The notes: generated by a model from the letters alone, not told the origin. Numbered from the stretch's first letter, positions 37,504 to 46,092 are shown. The stretch: 64,000 nucleotides of DNA from Furfurilactobacillus rossiae DSM 15814 (GCF_000428925.1 NZ_AUAW01000001.1:186001-250000); one strand, 5' to 3'. A program made the numbers and translations.

Positions 37504-37578
37504 GCATAATTGCAACGAAACAGTAGCAGTGAATTATTAGAACGGGTATGAAAAAGTTTACTGCATGAAGCCTTCATC

Positions 37579-37640
37579 CTTGATTGAAACTACCAAAAAC
37601 GGGCACCATGTTAGCATGGCATTTATTTAGTTCAATCAAG
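37579..37640 (+). repeat. Nested inverted repeat between glpK and the EamA gene
   Basis: CTTGATTGAA (37579-37588) and TTCAATCAAG (37631-37640) are perfect 10-bp arms. Inside, CCATG-TTAG-CATGG forms a second hairpin (37606-37619). There is no T tract, so this is not a normal terminator. Confidence 0.5.
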
Positions 37641-37686
37641 TTAATGGCTGCGGTTAAAAATATACATTAGGTTAGAGGATTGATTC

Positions 37687-38589
37687 ATGAAAACTCAAAA
37701 TTACACAAAGGGTATTCTGTGGGCGGCCTTTGCTTCCACAATGTGGGGGATTTCAGGCACGATCTTGCAGTTTATTTCCCAAACGCAAAATATCCCAGCA
37801 ACATGGTTTTTATCGGTACGAACGCTGGGAGCCGGCATTATTTTGCTATTGATTAGTTGGTTTCGCGAAGGTCGTCATATTTTTGACCTCTTTAAATCTT
37901 GGCGTTTAATTGGTTGGCTGTTTGCATATGCGCTGATTGGTCTAATGGCAAACTTATTTACCTTCTACATGAGTATTAAAACTGGTAATGCTGCTTCGGC
38001 CACTATCTTACAGTACTTAAGTCCTCTGTTTATTGTGCTGGGAGCCTTGGTTTTTAAGCATGAGCGGCCATTAAGAACTGATTTAATTGCATTTGGAATT
38101 GCACTAGTCGGTGTTTTTTTAGCAATCACAAAGGGGAATATTCATTCTCTGGCCGTGCCAATGAACTCAATTATTTGGGGAGTATTGGCAGGGGTAACAG
38201 CGGCGTGCTATGTGGTGTTACCAAGGGAGATTGTTGCCAAACATTCACCGTTTGTAGTGCTTGGCTGGGGGATGTTTATCAGCGGTGTGCTCTTTAATTT
38301 ATGGCACCCATTTTGGAGCCATACGCCGGTCATCACTGGTAAGCTAGTGCTGTCTATCAGTGCCGTTATTCTCGTTGGTACCATCTTCGCATTTTCTTCA
38401 TTGCTGTATAGTTTAAACTTTGCGCCCTCAGCAGTGATTAGCATCGTTGATGCACTACAGCCAGTGGTTACGTTTATTCTGAGCATTATTTTCTTTCATC
38501 TACAGATCAGTGTGATGGAAGTGATCGGTTCCATCTTGGTAGTTGTAGCTGTATATCTGTTACAACGAATGGGTAGCAGTGCCACGTGA
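37687..38589 (+). CDS. EamA/DMT family transporter
   Basis: 300 residues with about ten membrane helices arranged as two EamA repeats (about 10-145 and 155-295). Typical motifs are AAFASTMWGISGTI, LQYLSPLFIVLGALVF in the first half and ISIVDALQPVVTFILSII in the second. Drug/metabolite exporter family; substrate unknown. It starts 183 bp after glpK behind AGAGG, and is followed by palindromic element A. Confidence 0.9.
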   Translation: MKTQNYTKGILWAAFASTMWGISGTILQFISQTQNIPATWFLSVRTLGAGIILLLISWFREGRHIFDLFKSWRLIGWLFAYALIGLMANLFTFYMSIKTGNAASATILQYLSPLFIVLGALVFKHERPLRTDLIAFGIALVGVFLAITKGNIHSLAVPMNSIIWGVLAGVTAACYVVLPREIVAKHSPFVVLGWGMFISGVLFNLWHPFWSHTPVITGKLVLSISAVILVGTIFAFSSLLYSLNFAPSAVISIVDALQPVVTFILSIIFFHLQISVMEVIGSILVVVAVYLLQRMGSSAT

Positions 38590-38683
38590 CTGTTGTGACA
38601 TATACTATGATTACGCGATATTGCATCATACATTATTTTTAAGTGTATAGTGCAATTACTGATTTTATTATTTAAAAATGATC

Positions 38684-38921
38684 AAAAAAAGAGAGCGGGA
38701 CATAACACGTTTTGGCTTTCTCAGGTAACGCGAATACGGCGTTCATGGGTGTTTTTCCCATGAATGCCGTATTCGTGTTAGATGAGCAAAATTCAGTGTT
38801 ATGTCCCGCGTTTGCGGCAATTTTTCTTCATCCGCATGATCCTTTGCGGTTGAAGAAAAATTGCCTGTTGACGTTTCATTAGAAATTGAGTTGAGGCGTT
38901 ATGTCCCAGTTTCTTTTTTAT
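38684..38921 (+). repeat. Palindromic intergenic element, copy A
   Basis: About 238 bp bounded by an imperfect terminal inverted repeat (left A7 then GAGAGCGGGACATAAC; right GTTATGTCCCAGTTTC then T6). Inside, GCGGGACATAACAC (38696-38709) pairs with GTGTTATGTCCCGC (38796-38809) and encloses a 19-bp stem with a T-rich loop (38731-38749 with 38757-38775). A second, perfect 15-bp hairpin lies at 38816-38865. It is related to copy B at 58072-58252, which is in the opposite orientation and lacks the second hairpin. It lies between convergent genes, and both A- and T-tract ends would allow termination in both directions. Confidence 0.85.
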
Positions 38922-38953
38922 ATCGTGATTTAATTGCTATTGTTGAATGAGCA

Positions 38954-39175
38954 TTACATTTTTTTAATAACGCGGTAACGTTTACCATCCTTAGGATCAT
39001 CTGTTTGATCAACTTTATCAAACAAGACGTATGGTTTACCATCCGTTTCCGAGACAATAAACAGCGCGTGCGGGTGTTTATGCTTGTATATCTGTGCGCT
39101 CTGATACACTGCGTTATAGTCGTGTGCATTAGCAATCGCATCACCAGGATTGAAAAGGACGTGTTCTTCAGTCAT
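38954..39175 (-). CDS. Small hypothetical protein
   Basis: 73 residues from ATG 39175, preceded by AAAGGGGGT at the right distance. A longer frame starting at 39241 would abut the HAD gene and begin with an unrelated hydrophobic stretch. The protein is polar and has no membrane helix or signal peptide; it has DYNAVYQSAQIYKHKHP in the middle and a basic end (KRYRVIKKM). I do not recognise a family. It is encoded 66 bp downstream of the HAD phosphatase gene on the same strand and may be co-transcribed with it. Confidence 0.6.
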   Translation of the reverse strand: MTEEHVLFNPGDAIANAHDYNAVYQSAQIYKHKHPHALFIVSETDGKPYVLFDKVDQTDDPKDGKRYRVIKKM

Positions 39176-39241
39176 CAGCAAGACCCCCTTTGAGGTAAAG
39201 ATAATTACAATTATCATGCTCGCTAGCACTGAAAAAAGCAA

Positions 39242-40072
39242 TTATTCAGCCTTTGCGAGAGCTACTGGTAGATTGAGAAAATCGAGTAGGTAGTGGGCCA
39301 ACCCGTCATGATTGTTGTCTAAGGGTGTCACATCCTGAGCGATAGCTTTAAGATCGTCGATGCCATTAGCCATGGCAACACCCCAACCGGCATAACTAAT
39401 CATTGCGTGATCATTGCCTTCATCGCCAAATGCAATAATATCATTTCTATCAATGTGATAGGTCTGGGCTAAAAACTCGAGACCCGTGGCTTTTTCAACC
39501 CCTTTATGGGCGACTTCTAATACAGGCCAACGACCGCCCCAAACATTCATATCAATGTGATCGCCATACCGGGCAGTAATATCGTGAATCAGTTGATCAC
39601 GGTGTTGTTCATTGAAGTAAAGGGTTAGCGCAGTTGGATCCGCCGTTAAATTTCGTGCGTTTAGAATTTGCTGTGGTTGCAGAATGGTCGGGAAAAAGTC
39701 AATTGTGCCGTCGCTGGCATGATTGGCCCATACATTTGTTTTGTTTTCAGCGGCAATTGTCTCAATTCCGAGCGATGACTGGTGTGCCAGAAGGTCTAAC
39801 GCAATGTCTCGATCAATGGTATATTGGTACTCATGCTGCCATTGATGGTGTGGCAAATGACCAAGCGAACCATTAAAATTGATCATTGCGCTATGCAAAC
39901 CGAGTTCGTCGTAGTATTGACGAGAAATGCGATAAGGTCGTCCGGTGACGATACTAACGATATGGCCACTAGCGACAGCTGTTTGTAAGACCTGTTTTGT
40001 AAACGGTGAAATAGCAGATTGGTTATTTAAGGTTGTACCATCCAGATCGATGGCGATAAGCTTGCGGTTCAC
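39242..40072 (-). CDS. Cof-type HAD-IIB family hydrolase
   Basis: 276 residues starting at GTG 40072 with AAGGGAG upstream. HAD motifs: I AIDLDGTTL, II VTGRP, III a Lys in KATGLEFL, IV GDEGNDHAMI. The C2-type cap places it with Cof/YidA sugar-phosphate or FMN phosphatases; the substrate cannot be told from sequence. It has its own promoter (40122-40150) and is divergent from the rRNA methyltransferase gene. Confidence 0.92.
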   Translation of the reverse strand: MNRKLIAIDLDGTTLNNQSAISPFTKQVLQTAVASGHIVSIVTGRPYRISRQYYDELGLHSAMINFNGSLGHLPHHQWQHEYQYTIDRDIALDLLAHQSSLGIETIAAENKTNVWANHASDGTIDFFPTILQPQQILNARNLTADPTALTLYFNEQHRDQLIHDITARYGDHIDMNVWGGRWPVLEVAHKGVEKATGLEFLAQTYHIDRNDIIAFGDEGNDHAMISYAGWGVAMANGIDDLKAIAQDVTPLDNNHDGLAHYLLDFLNLPVALAKAE

Positions 40073-40121
40073 GAATTCATCTCCCTTAGACGAATTTTTC
40101 GTCCAAAAATATCTTCGTTCT

Positions 40122-40150
40122 AATTTACCTTATTCACTTGGGTTCTGCAA
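40122..40150 (-). promoter_or_regulatory. Promoter of the HAD hydrolase gene
   Basis: On the reverse strand TTGCAG, 17 bp and TAAATT. A perfect palindrome GACGAA-TTT-TTCGTC (40089-40103) lies between this promoter and the start codon. Confidence 0.6.
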
Positions 40151-40196
40151 GCTTGCTGAGCAGTTCAGCTGTTGTTCCGTGATTCATGAAGATGAC

Positions 40197-40225
40197 GTGA
40201 CGTACTAAAGGATTCGGTGTAAACT
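40197..40225 (+). promoter_or_regulatory. Probable promoter of the RsmF-type methyltransferase gene
   Basis: GTGACG, 17 bp and TAAACT, ending 37 bp before the start codon. Confidence 0.45.
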
Positions 40226-40262
40226 GATGCGAGTGTTTTAAAACAGTTATGGAGGGAACAAA

Positions 40263-41627
40263 ATGGAATTACCGGCGGGTTTTGCCGAGAAATATTCAAC
40301 ATTAATGGGTGAAAGTGAGGCAAAGGACTTTTTGGCTAGCTTCGATCAGCCAATCCACCAAGGCTTTCGAGTCAATCCATTAAAGGCCAATGCGGTTCCA
40401 GAAAACGTTTCACTAAGCGAGCCTACAGGGATTCCCACTGGCTATTACGGTCATGTTAGTGGTCATACGCCTGCGCATACGACAGGAGTAGTGTATAACC
40501 AAGAACCTTCTGCAACTTATGTTGGGGCAGTCGTGGACGCCCAACCAGGAGAACGGATTCTTGATCTGTGTGCAGCACCGGGTGGCAAATCAACTCAAAT
40601 TGCTGCTGGATTACAGCAGCAAGGGTTATTAATAACAAATGAAATTTTTGCCAAACGTGCAGCCGTGCTGGCAGAAAATATGGAACGTTTTGGTGTCGCC
40701 AATGCAGTTGTCTTGAACGAAACGCCTGCTCATTTGTCAAAACAGTTAGCCAACTTTTTTGATAAGGTCGTGGTGGATGCACCATGTTCTGGAGAAGGCA
40801 TGTTTCGTAAGGATCCAGATGCAGTTCAGTACTGGACGCCTGACTATCCGCTTGAATGTGCCACGCGTCAGCGAGAAATTTTAACTGAAGCTGTCAAGAT
40901 GGTCCGGCCAGGAGGGCAACTCATTTATTCGACGTGTACTTTCGCACCGGAGGAAGATGAGCAAATGATGGCGTGGGTATTGAAGTCATTTCCAGATTTT
41001 GAACTGGCTTCATTGCCGAAATTGCCTGGTTTGGAAGCGGCCCGGCCGCAATGGGCCAACGATGATCCCGAACTTAGCAAGGCTGGTCGGTTGTTTCCAC
41101 ATCATATGGATGGCGAAGGTCACTTTATTGCTAAATTGATTCGTCGTTCGACAGAGTCAAACGTAACCCATAAACCAGCAAGATTGCCGAAACCTGACGC
41201 AAACGAGGTTAAACTATGGCAGTCATTTGAGCGACAACACTTTACTCAACCAATTACGGCGGGGCAATCGTTGACCGTGTTTGGGGCTCAATTGTACGCC
41301 ATTCCTGCGTTAACACCAGATCTCGGAAAACTGAAGGTATTGCGGCCTGGCCTTCATTTGGGCACGTTAAAGAAGAACCGGTTTGAGCCAGCGTTTGCGT
41401 TAGCACTTGCCACGCATCCAGATCTGTATCGGCCAACCGTGGCTTTGACTCAAGCTCAATGGGCACAGTTTGTCCACGGTGATACCGTGACATTAGCAGA
41501 ACCGACTGAAAATGGTTGGACGCTGGCAACTATCAATGGCAACGGTATTGGTTTCGGCAAGGTGGTCGGTCAGACACTTAAGAACGGTTACCCTAAAGGA
41601 TTACGTTTTTTAGTGAAAGATGATTAG
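40263..41627 (+). CDS. rRNA (cytosine-5) methyltransferase, RsmF/YebU type
   Basis: 454 residues. The NOL1/NOP2/Sun methyltransferase domain has the SAM motif LDLCAAPGGKSTQIA, the VDAPCSGEGMFRKD cysteine and STCTFAPEEDE with the catalytic cysteine. The C-terminal ~150 residues match the RsmF-specific extension and a PUA-like end (KNGYPKGLRFLVKDD). It is predicted to make m5C in 16S rRNA (C1407 in E. coli numbering), but Gram-positive members can have other sites. GGAGGG ribosome binding site; followed by a terminator. Confidence 0.92.
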   Translation: MELPAGFAEKYSTLMGESEAKDFLASFDQPIHQGFRVNPLKANAVPENVSLSEPTGIPTGYYGHVSGHTPAHTTGVVYNQEPSATYVGAVVDAQPGERILDLCAAPGGKSTQIAAGLQQQGLLITNEIFAKRAAVLAENMERFGVANAVVLNETPAHLSKQLANFFDKVVVDAPCSGEGMFRKDPDAVQYWTPDYPLECATRQREILTEAVKMVRPGGQLIYSTCTFAPEEDEQMMAWVLKSFPDFELASLPKLPGLEAARPQWANDDPELSKAGRLFPHHMDGEGHFIAKLIRRSTESNVTHKPARLPKPDANEVKLWQSFERQHFTQPITAGQSLTVFGAQLYAIPALTPDLGKLKVLRPGLHLGTLKKNRFEPAFALALATHPDLYRPTVALTQAQWAQFVHGDTVTLAEPTENGWTLATINGNGIGFGKVVGQTLKNGYPKGLRFLVKDD

Positions 41628-41664
41628 ATAGCAGTCTCAGTGTTAAATCAAGTCAATAGATAAT

Positions 41665-41702
41665 AAAAAATGTTCAGTCTCAAACGGACTGAACATTTTT
41701 TA
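41665..41702. terminator. Bidirectional terminator between the methyltransferase gene and fni
   Basis: AAAAAATGTTCAGTC pairs with GACTGAACATTTTTT around a 7-nt loop. It serves both convergent genes. Confidence 0.92.
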
Positions 41703-41717
41703 TACGATTCGTTTCTG

Positions 41718-42767
41718 TTATTGCCTTTTTAAGTTTCGCTGCTGACAATAATTCATTAGGGCGGGAGATAGAACTATTTTTGCAGTTCGTAAATCAGCCG
41801 TTGTACGTGATCCTGTTAATGCATAAAGCAAACGTAAATCACTTTGCCAATCCTCAATGTATGTTTGCAATGTATCTTCATCTTGAGTCATGAGGACATG
41901 GAGAAAGTGGCCAGCTACACCAACGACGTTTGCGCCTAGGATTAACGCTTTTAAGACATCCAGTGGGGTTCTCACGCCACCTGAGGCAGCAATCTGCATA
42001 TCGGATACTGCTTGTGCTTCCAACAGCGATTGAACGGTCGTTTGTCCCCAGTTAGATAAATAGTCCAGTTCTTGATGATGGCGGCGCTCATTTTCAATCC
42101 GAGCAAAGTTAGTGCCACCACGGCCACTGACATTAATGTACTGAACGCCCATCTGTTTTAAAGTGTTAATGGTTTCCTGGCCCATGCCGAAACCAACTTC
42201 TTTAACAATAACAGGGACGGACAAGCCGTTAATAATTTCGGTAATGTGGTCGCGCCAGCGCAAATCCCGATCACCTTCAGGCATAATTAGTTCTTGCGCA
42301 CTGTTGATGTGTAATTCCAATGCATCGGCAGCAACCATGTCGACTATTCGCTGTGCATCGTCCAGCGAGTGTCCAGCACCAATGTTTGCAAAAATTTGTC
42401 CGTGTGGATTTACTTTTCGAACAATGGTGAAGGTCGATGCTACTGCAGGTTCTTTTAAAGCAATGCTTTGTGAACCAACAGCCATTGCTAAGCCGGTTGC
42501 CGCTGCAATTTCAGCGAGTTTGGCATTGATGTCACCGGTTCTCACAGAGCCACCAGTCATTGCTTCGATGTAAAACGGTGTCGACAAGGTCAATCCAGCA
42601 AAGCGAGTTGACAAGTCAACGTTATCAACCGCAATTTCTGGTAAACTTTGATGAATGATTTGAATATCGTCAAAACCGGCGTCACTTTTTTCTTGGTATT
42701 GTTTCAGAGCAATAGCGAGATGCTCATCTTTGCGATGCGCGTGAGCGGATTCAGTTAACTTGCTCAT
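41718..42767 (-). CDS. fni: Type 2 isopentenyl-diphosphate delta-isomerase
   Basis: 349 residues from ATG 42767, behind a perfect AGGAGG; a start nine codons earlier overlaps this site. FMN-binding TIM barrel: RKDEHLAIAL, PFYIEAMTGGS, VGSQSIAL, VIVKEVGFGM, NVSGRGGTNFARIE, ASGGVRTPLDVLKALILGA. It isomerises IPP to DMAPP using FMN, NADPH and Mg. It is the last gene of the mevalonate set, separated from mvaK2 by a hairpin that may partly terminate transcription. Confidence 0.97.
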   Translation of the reverse strand: MSKLTESAHAHRKDEHLAIALKQYQEKSDAGFDDIQIIHQSLPEIAVDNVDLSTRFAGLTLSTPFYIEAMTGGSVRTGDINAKLAEIAAATGLAMAVGSQSIALKEPAVASTFTIVRKVNPHGQIFANIGAGHSLDDAQRIVDMVAADALELHINSAQELIMPEGDRDLRWRDHITEIINGLSVPVIVKEVGFGMGQETINTLKQMGVQYINVSGRGGTNFARIENERRHHQELDYLSNWGQTTVQSLLEAQAVSDMQIAASGGVRTPLDVLKALILGANVVGVAGHFLHVLMTQDEDTLQTYIEDWQSDLRLLYALTGSRTTADLRTAKIVLSPALMNYCQQRNLKRQ

Positions 42768-42835
42768 GGCTGGCCTCCTAATTTTTATCATCAATGGATT
42801 CTTTTATTTTAATCAATTGCAAGGATAGTGAGAAA

Positions 42836-42873
42836 TAAAACCGTAGAACCGATAATCGGGTTCTACGGTTTTT
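42836..42873. terminator. Hairpin terminator between mvaK2 and fni
   Basis: AAAACCGTAGAACC pairs with GGTTCTACGGTTTT around an 8-nt loop. In the direction of transcription (minus) it ends TTTTATTT, so it may terminate or attenuate between mvaK2 and fni. Confidence 0.75.
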
Positions 42874-42910
42874 AGTTTGCATATGGTACTCGCTTTGATT
42901 TAGAAAGTGA

Positions 42911-43990
42911 TTAAACTAAATCCATGACATTGTGAACACTTAATGGCAAGGTGGTAATACCTTGAGTTTCCCAATCCTGCAACAGTGTATCAACGGCCTC
43001 GTGACGATCAATCAAAACGATACCGCAGTCACCGCCACCGGCGCCAGAAGTTTTAGCTGCACCACCATGATCTTCAGCAATCGCGCATAGACTATTTAAC
43101 GCAACTGTTTCGATTGGCACATGACTGAATGCACTCAAATGTTGTAGTAATTTGCGATTTAACCGAAGTTCACGTTGAATGATATCGATTGCGCCATCCC
43201 GAAAACCCTGAATCATCCGGTTTAAACAATCACGGCTTGATTGCAAGAATGTTCGGTATTCTAGTTGATCCATACTTTTGGCCCAGGTGACCTTATCAAC
43301 TAAGTGAGACGTTGATGCAGGGGAGCCTGTCCAGCCAATTAGCAACCTTAAATCTGCTGGCGGTGTCAAAAGTTCAACAGACAGGCCAGGCCAATCGAGG
43401 GCTAACAAATCAATTAGCGGTAGGTCATCACGTTTAGAAGTCAGCCACTGATGATCGAATGAATGGTAAGCAATCCAACCACCGTAGACAGAAGCCGCAA
43501 TATCGCCAAGAGAACCGTTACCTTGAACATCCAGATGAGCAATAGCTGCTAATTTAAATAACGTGTCCTTAGTGATCGGCAGTTGATAAAATTTGCAAAG
43601 TGCTTTGACCGTACCTACCGTAACAGCGGCGGAAGAACCCAAACCAAACTTTTTGCCATCCTTGCTATCCAACTGAGAGTTTACAGACAGGTGGTAGAAT
43701 TTCAACTCACGTCCACATGCGCGTGCGTAACTTTCAGTCAAACGAATAGCGGAGAGCAGGTAATGAAAGGGATTGTCCCGATTGTCAAACACAAGTTCAT
43801 CGCCGGCTCGCCGCCAGTTCACTGAGGTTTCTTTGTATTGTTCAGACTCGATTGTGCCGAAGTTTTTACTTTCCTCAATTGTGACAGTTACAAACTGGTT
43901 TAATGCCACAATAATGGCAGGGAAACCTGCTTCAACAACCGCATACTCGCCGGCAATGTATAATTTACCAGGCGCTTTCACGCTAATCAA
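42911..43990 (-). CDS. mvaK2: Phosphomevalonate kinase
   Basis: 359 residues from a TTG start at 43990, behind GAAAGGAC; an ATG just upstream is out of frame. GHMP kinase motifs: N-terminal APGKLYIAGEYAVVE, ATP loop GLGSSAAVTVG and C-terminal SGAGGGDCGI. It converts mevalonate-5-phosphate into mevalonate-5-diphosphate. It follows mvaD by 77 bp. Confidence 0.95.
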   Translation of the reverse strand: MISVKAPGKLYIAGEYAVVEAGFPAIIVALNQFVTVTIEESKNFGTIESEQYKETSVNWRRAGDELVFDNRDNPFHYLLSAIRLTESYARACGRELKFYHLSVNSQLDSKDGKKFGLGSSAAVTVGTVKALCKFYQLPITKDTLFKLAAIAHLDVQGNGSLGDIAASVYGGWIAYHSFDHQWLTSKRDDLPLIDLLALDWPGLSVELLTPPADLRLLIGWTGSPASTSHLVDKVTWAKSMDQLEYRTFLQSSRDCLNRMIQGFRDGAIDIIQRELRLNRKLLQHLSAFSHVPIETVALNSLCAIAEDHGGAAKTSGAGGGDCGIVLIDRHEAVDTLLQDWETQGITTLPLSVHNVMDLV

Positions 43991-44067
43991 TTAATCATGT
44001 CCTTTCAAGACAAAAAATGTGTGCGTTATCCATGTTGAATAGCGCAAACATTGCTTATTTCAAAATT

Positions 44068-45048
44068 TTATAAATAGGTCAAGCCTGGGCCTGGTTTTGC
44101 GACAACCAATTGGTCATTGCCAAACACTGGCCGTAGATGGTCCAAAATGGTGTCAACTTCGTTTGCTAAGCAGATGACTTTTACATTTGGACCCGCGTCC
44201 ATCGTATAATAGCAGTTCAGACCTATTGAGCGCAAGTCGTTAATTAATTGCATTGCCTTAATGGTATCGCCATTAAAGTATGTGAAAGGCGGTGTGGCAC
44301 TAAGAGTCGTTGCATGCATGCACATTGCATTATGTTCCGCGATTGAACCAACACGGTTTATATCTTTTTTAAGTAATGCATCTTTCATTGGCTTGATGTC
44401 AGCATTGGCTTGTTTAACCCAGTCATTAAAGAACGGTGATGTTTGTGACTGTTTCATGCCATGACGGCTGCCAACTTTTTTCTCATCTTGTGAGACAACA
44501 ATGGCAATCATTCGAATTGGCCAGTCAACTTGTTCATCTAATGGCTCAGCAAACGAACTTTCGTTGTCGTGACCAGCGTGCCATTGAACGAAACCGCCAA
44601 AGATTGAACGGGTAGCCGAACCGGAACCACGTCTTGCAAGCTGGGATAGTCCGCGTCGGGACAGACTGAGACCGGCAGCTTTAGCGGCAGCCCCAGCTAA
44701 GGCTGCAAAACCAGATGCAGATGACGCCAAGCCAGCTGTGGTCGGCACGTGATTACTTGTTTCAATATGAGCAAATAGGTTGGTGTGAGCACGTTGACGA
44801 ACTAGATCCATGAATTGACGAATTCGTTGCTGACCATCTGTCGGCAATTTGATTCCGTCTAAGATGATGTCATCGGCGACCAACTGTTCATCAAATTGAA
44901 CGCTGGTTGTCGTGTAAAAATGGTCTAGTGTCATGGAGATTGAATCATTTGTGGGTAAAATAAGCCGCTCATCTGCTTTGCCCCAGTATTTAACTAATGC
45001 AATGTTTGTATGCGCTTTTGCAACCACAGGTGTTTGCGAAATTGTCAT
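44068..45048 (-). CDS. mvaD: Diphosphomevalonate decarboxylase
   Basis: 326 residues. Motifs: AHTNIALVKYWGK at the start, PTTAGLASSASGFAALA as the phosphate loop, RRGSGSATRSIFGGFVQW, and YTMDAGPNVKVI with the catalytic Asp. It uses ATP to form isopentenyl diphosphate. It is located 60 bp after mvaK1 with an ATAGGAC ribosome binding site. Confidence 0.97.
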   Translation of the reverse strand: MTISQTPVVAKAHTNIALVKYWGKADERLILPTNDSISMTLDHFYTTTSVQFDEQLVADDIILDGIKLPTDGQQRIRQFMDLVRQRAHTNLFAHIETSNHVPTTAGLASSASGFAALAGAAAKAAGLSLSRRGLSQLARRGSGSATRSIFGGFVQWHAGHDNESSFAEPLDEQVDWPIRMIAIVVSQDEKKVGSRHGMKQSQTSPFFNDWVKQANADIKPMKDALLKKDINRVGSIAEHNAMCMHATTLSATPPFTYFNGDTIKAMQLINDLRSIGLNCYYTMDAGPNVKVICLANEVDTILDHLRPVFGNDQLVVAKPGPGLTYL

Positions 45049-45108
45049 ATTGCTAATGTCCTATCTTTCGAGCTTTATTTCTGATCTTATCCATAGTCTG
45101 GAGTCAGG

Positions 45109-46047
45109 TTACTGTTGTGCTAATGGTTCAATCCAAGTTGCCACAGCACCATGCTGTTCCAAAGCATTGGCCACTTTAGCGGCTTGCTCGGCGGTTTGGG
45201 TCAGTGCAAACATGCATCCCCCTAGACCACCACCCGTTAGTTTGGCACCTAATGCGCCAGCATCATTTGCAGCATTAATTAAATGTTGTAAAACAGGGTG
45301 GTTAACACCAAGTTCGGTTAAATCCTGTTGTGCAGCTGTCAATGTTTGTCCCAACAATCGAACTTGATTGTGTTGGAGGTACTTGGCCGCCGCAGTAGTT
45401 AGCGTGCCGAGATGATTGATCAAATGTTGACCAACGCCAGGCTGTTCATCGTCTTTAAGCAGTTCACTGACTGAATTGACTGCCATGCTGGTTTGACCGG
45501 TTACACCTGTGTCACCAACAACTAAAAAGGCGTTCATGTGAATCGGAAAATGTTTGAGCGGACTACCCTTGACTAACCACACCGGTTGCGTAGAACTGAC
45601 CGTTGCCGCGTCAATACCAGATGGCGACCCATGCGTGATAACTTCCTCAATGTTTACCGTGTCTAACAACAGTTGTGGGTCCAACGCGGTTTCAAAAAAA
45701 GCATAAACAGCACGCGTCACTGCGGTCGCAACCGCCGCTGATGAGCCCATGCCACGTTCCTCAGGAATGGCACTATCAATTTTTAAATCGAAGTTTAAAG
45801 ATAAAGCGTTGAACCGACGCAACAGGCGTTGCAGTAAGACGCGTACTCCCTCAAATTCACCCGGTAAGTCTACTAATGAACCAGTGAAGTAGCTACTTAT
45901 TAGACGTTGACCGCGCGTTGTTTCGCTTAATGTAGCGGTTACAGCAACGTTGAGTAAGGGAACAGCGATCGCCGGTTGGTGGTGAACAACGCTATGCTCA
46001 CCAATTAAAATAATTTTCGCATGAGCGCTACCTGTCGCAACACGCAT
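45109..46047 (-). CDS. mvaK1: Mevalonate kinase
   Basis: 312 residues from ATG 46047 (MRVATGSAHAKIILIGEHSVV), behind AAGGAGTGACG; the frame stays open upstream but without similarity. GHMP motifs: GEHSVVHHQPAIAVP, RGMGSSAAVATAV and KLTGGGLGGCMFAL. It phosphorylates mevalonate, feeding undecaprenyl-phosphate and other isoprenoid synthesis. First gene of the mvaK1-mvaD-mvaK2-(fni) unit. Confidence 0.96.
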   Translation of the reverse strand: MRVATGSAHAKIILIGEHSVVHHQPAIAVPLLNVAVTATLSETTRGQRLISSYFTGSLVDLPGEFEGVRVLLQRLLRRFNALSLNFDLKIDSAIPEERGMGSSAAVATAVTRAVYAFFETALDPQLLLDTVNIEEVITHGSPSGIDAATVSSTQPVWLVKGSPLKHFPIHMNAFLVVGDTGVTGQTSMAVNSVSELLKDDEQPGVGQHLINHLGTLTTAAAKYLQHNQVRLLGQTLTAAQQDLTELGVNHPVLQHLINAANDAGALGAKLTGGGLGGCMFALTQTAEQAAKVANALEQHGAVATWIEPLAQQ

Positions 46048-46083
46048 GATGACGTCACTCCTTCGGCATATTTTACGACCATC

Positions 46084-46092
46084 ATCATACCA
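46084..46092 (-). promoter_or_regulatory. Extended -10 promoter of the mevalonate operon
   Basis: On the reverse strand TGG-TATGAT, 37 bp upstream of mvaK1; the -35 is poor. Confidence 0.45.
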
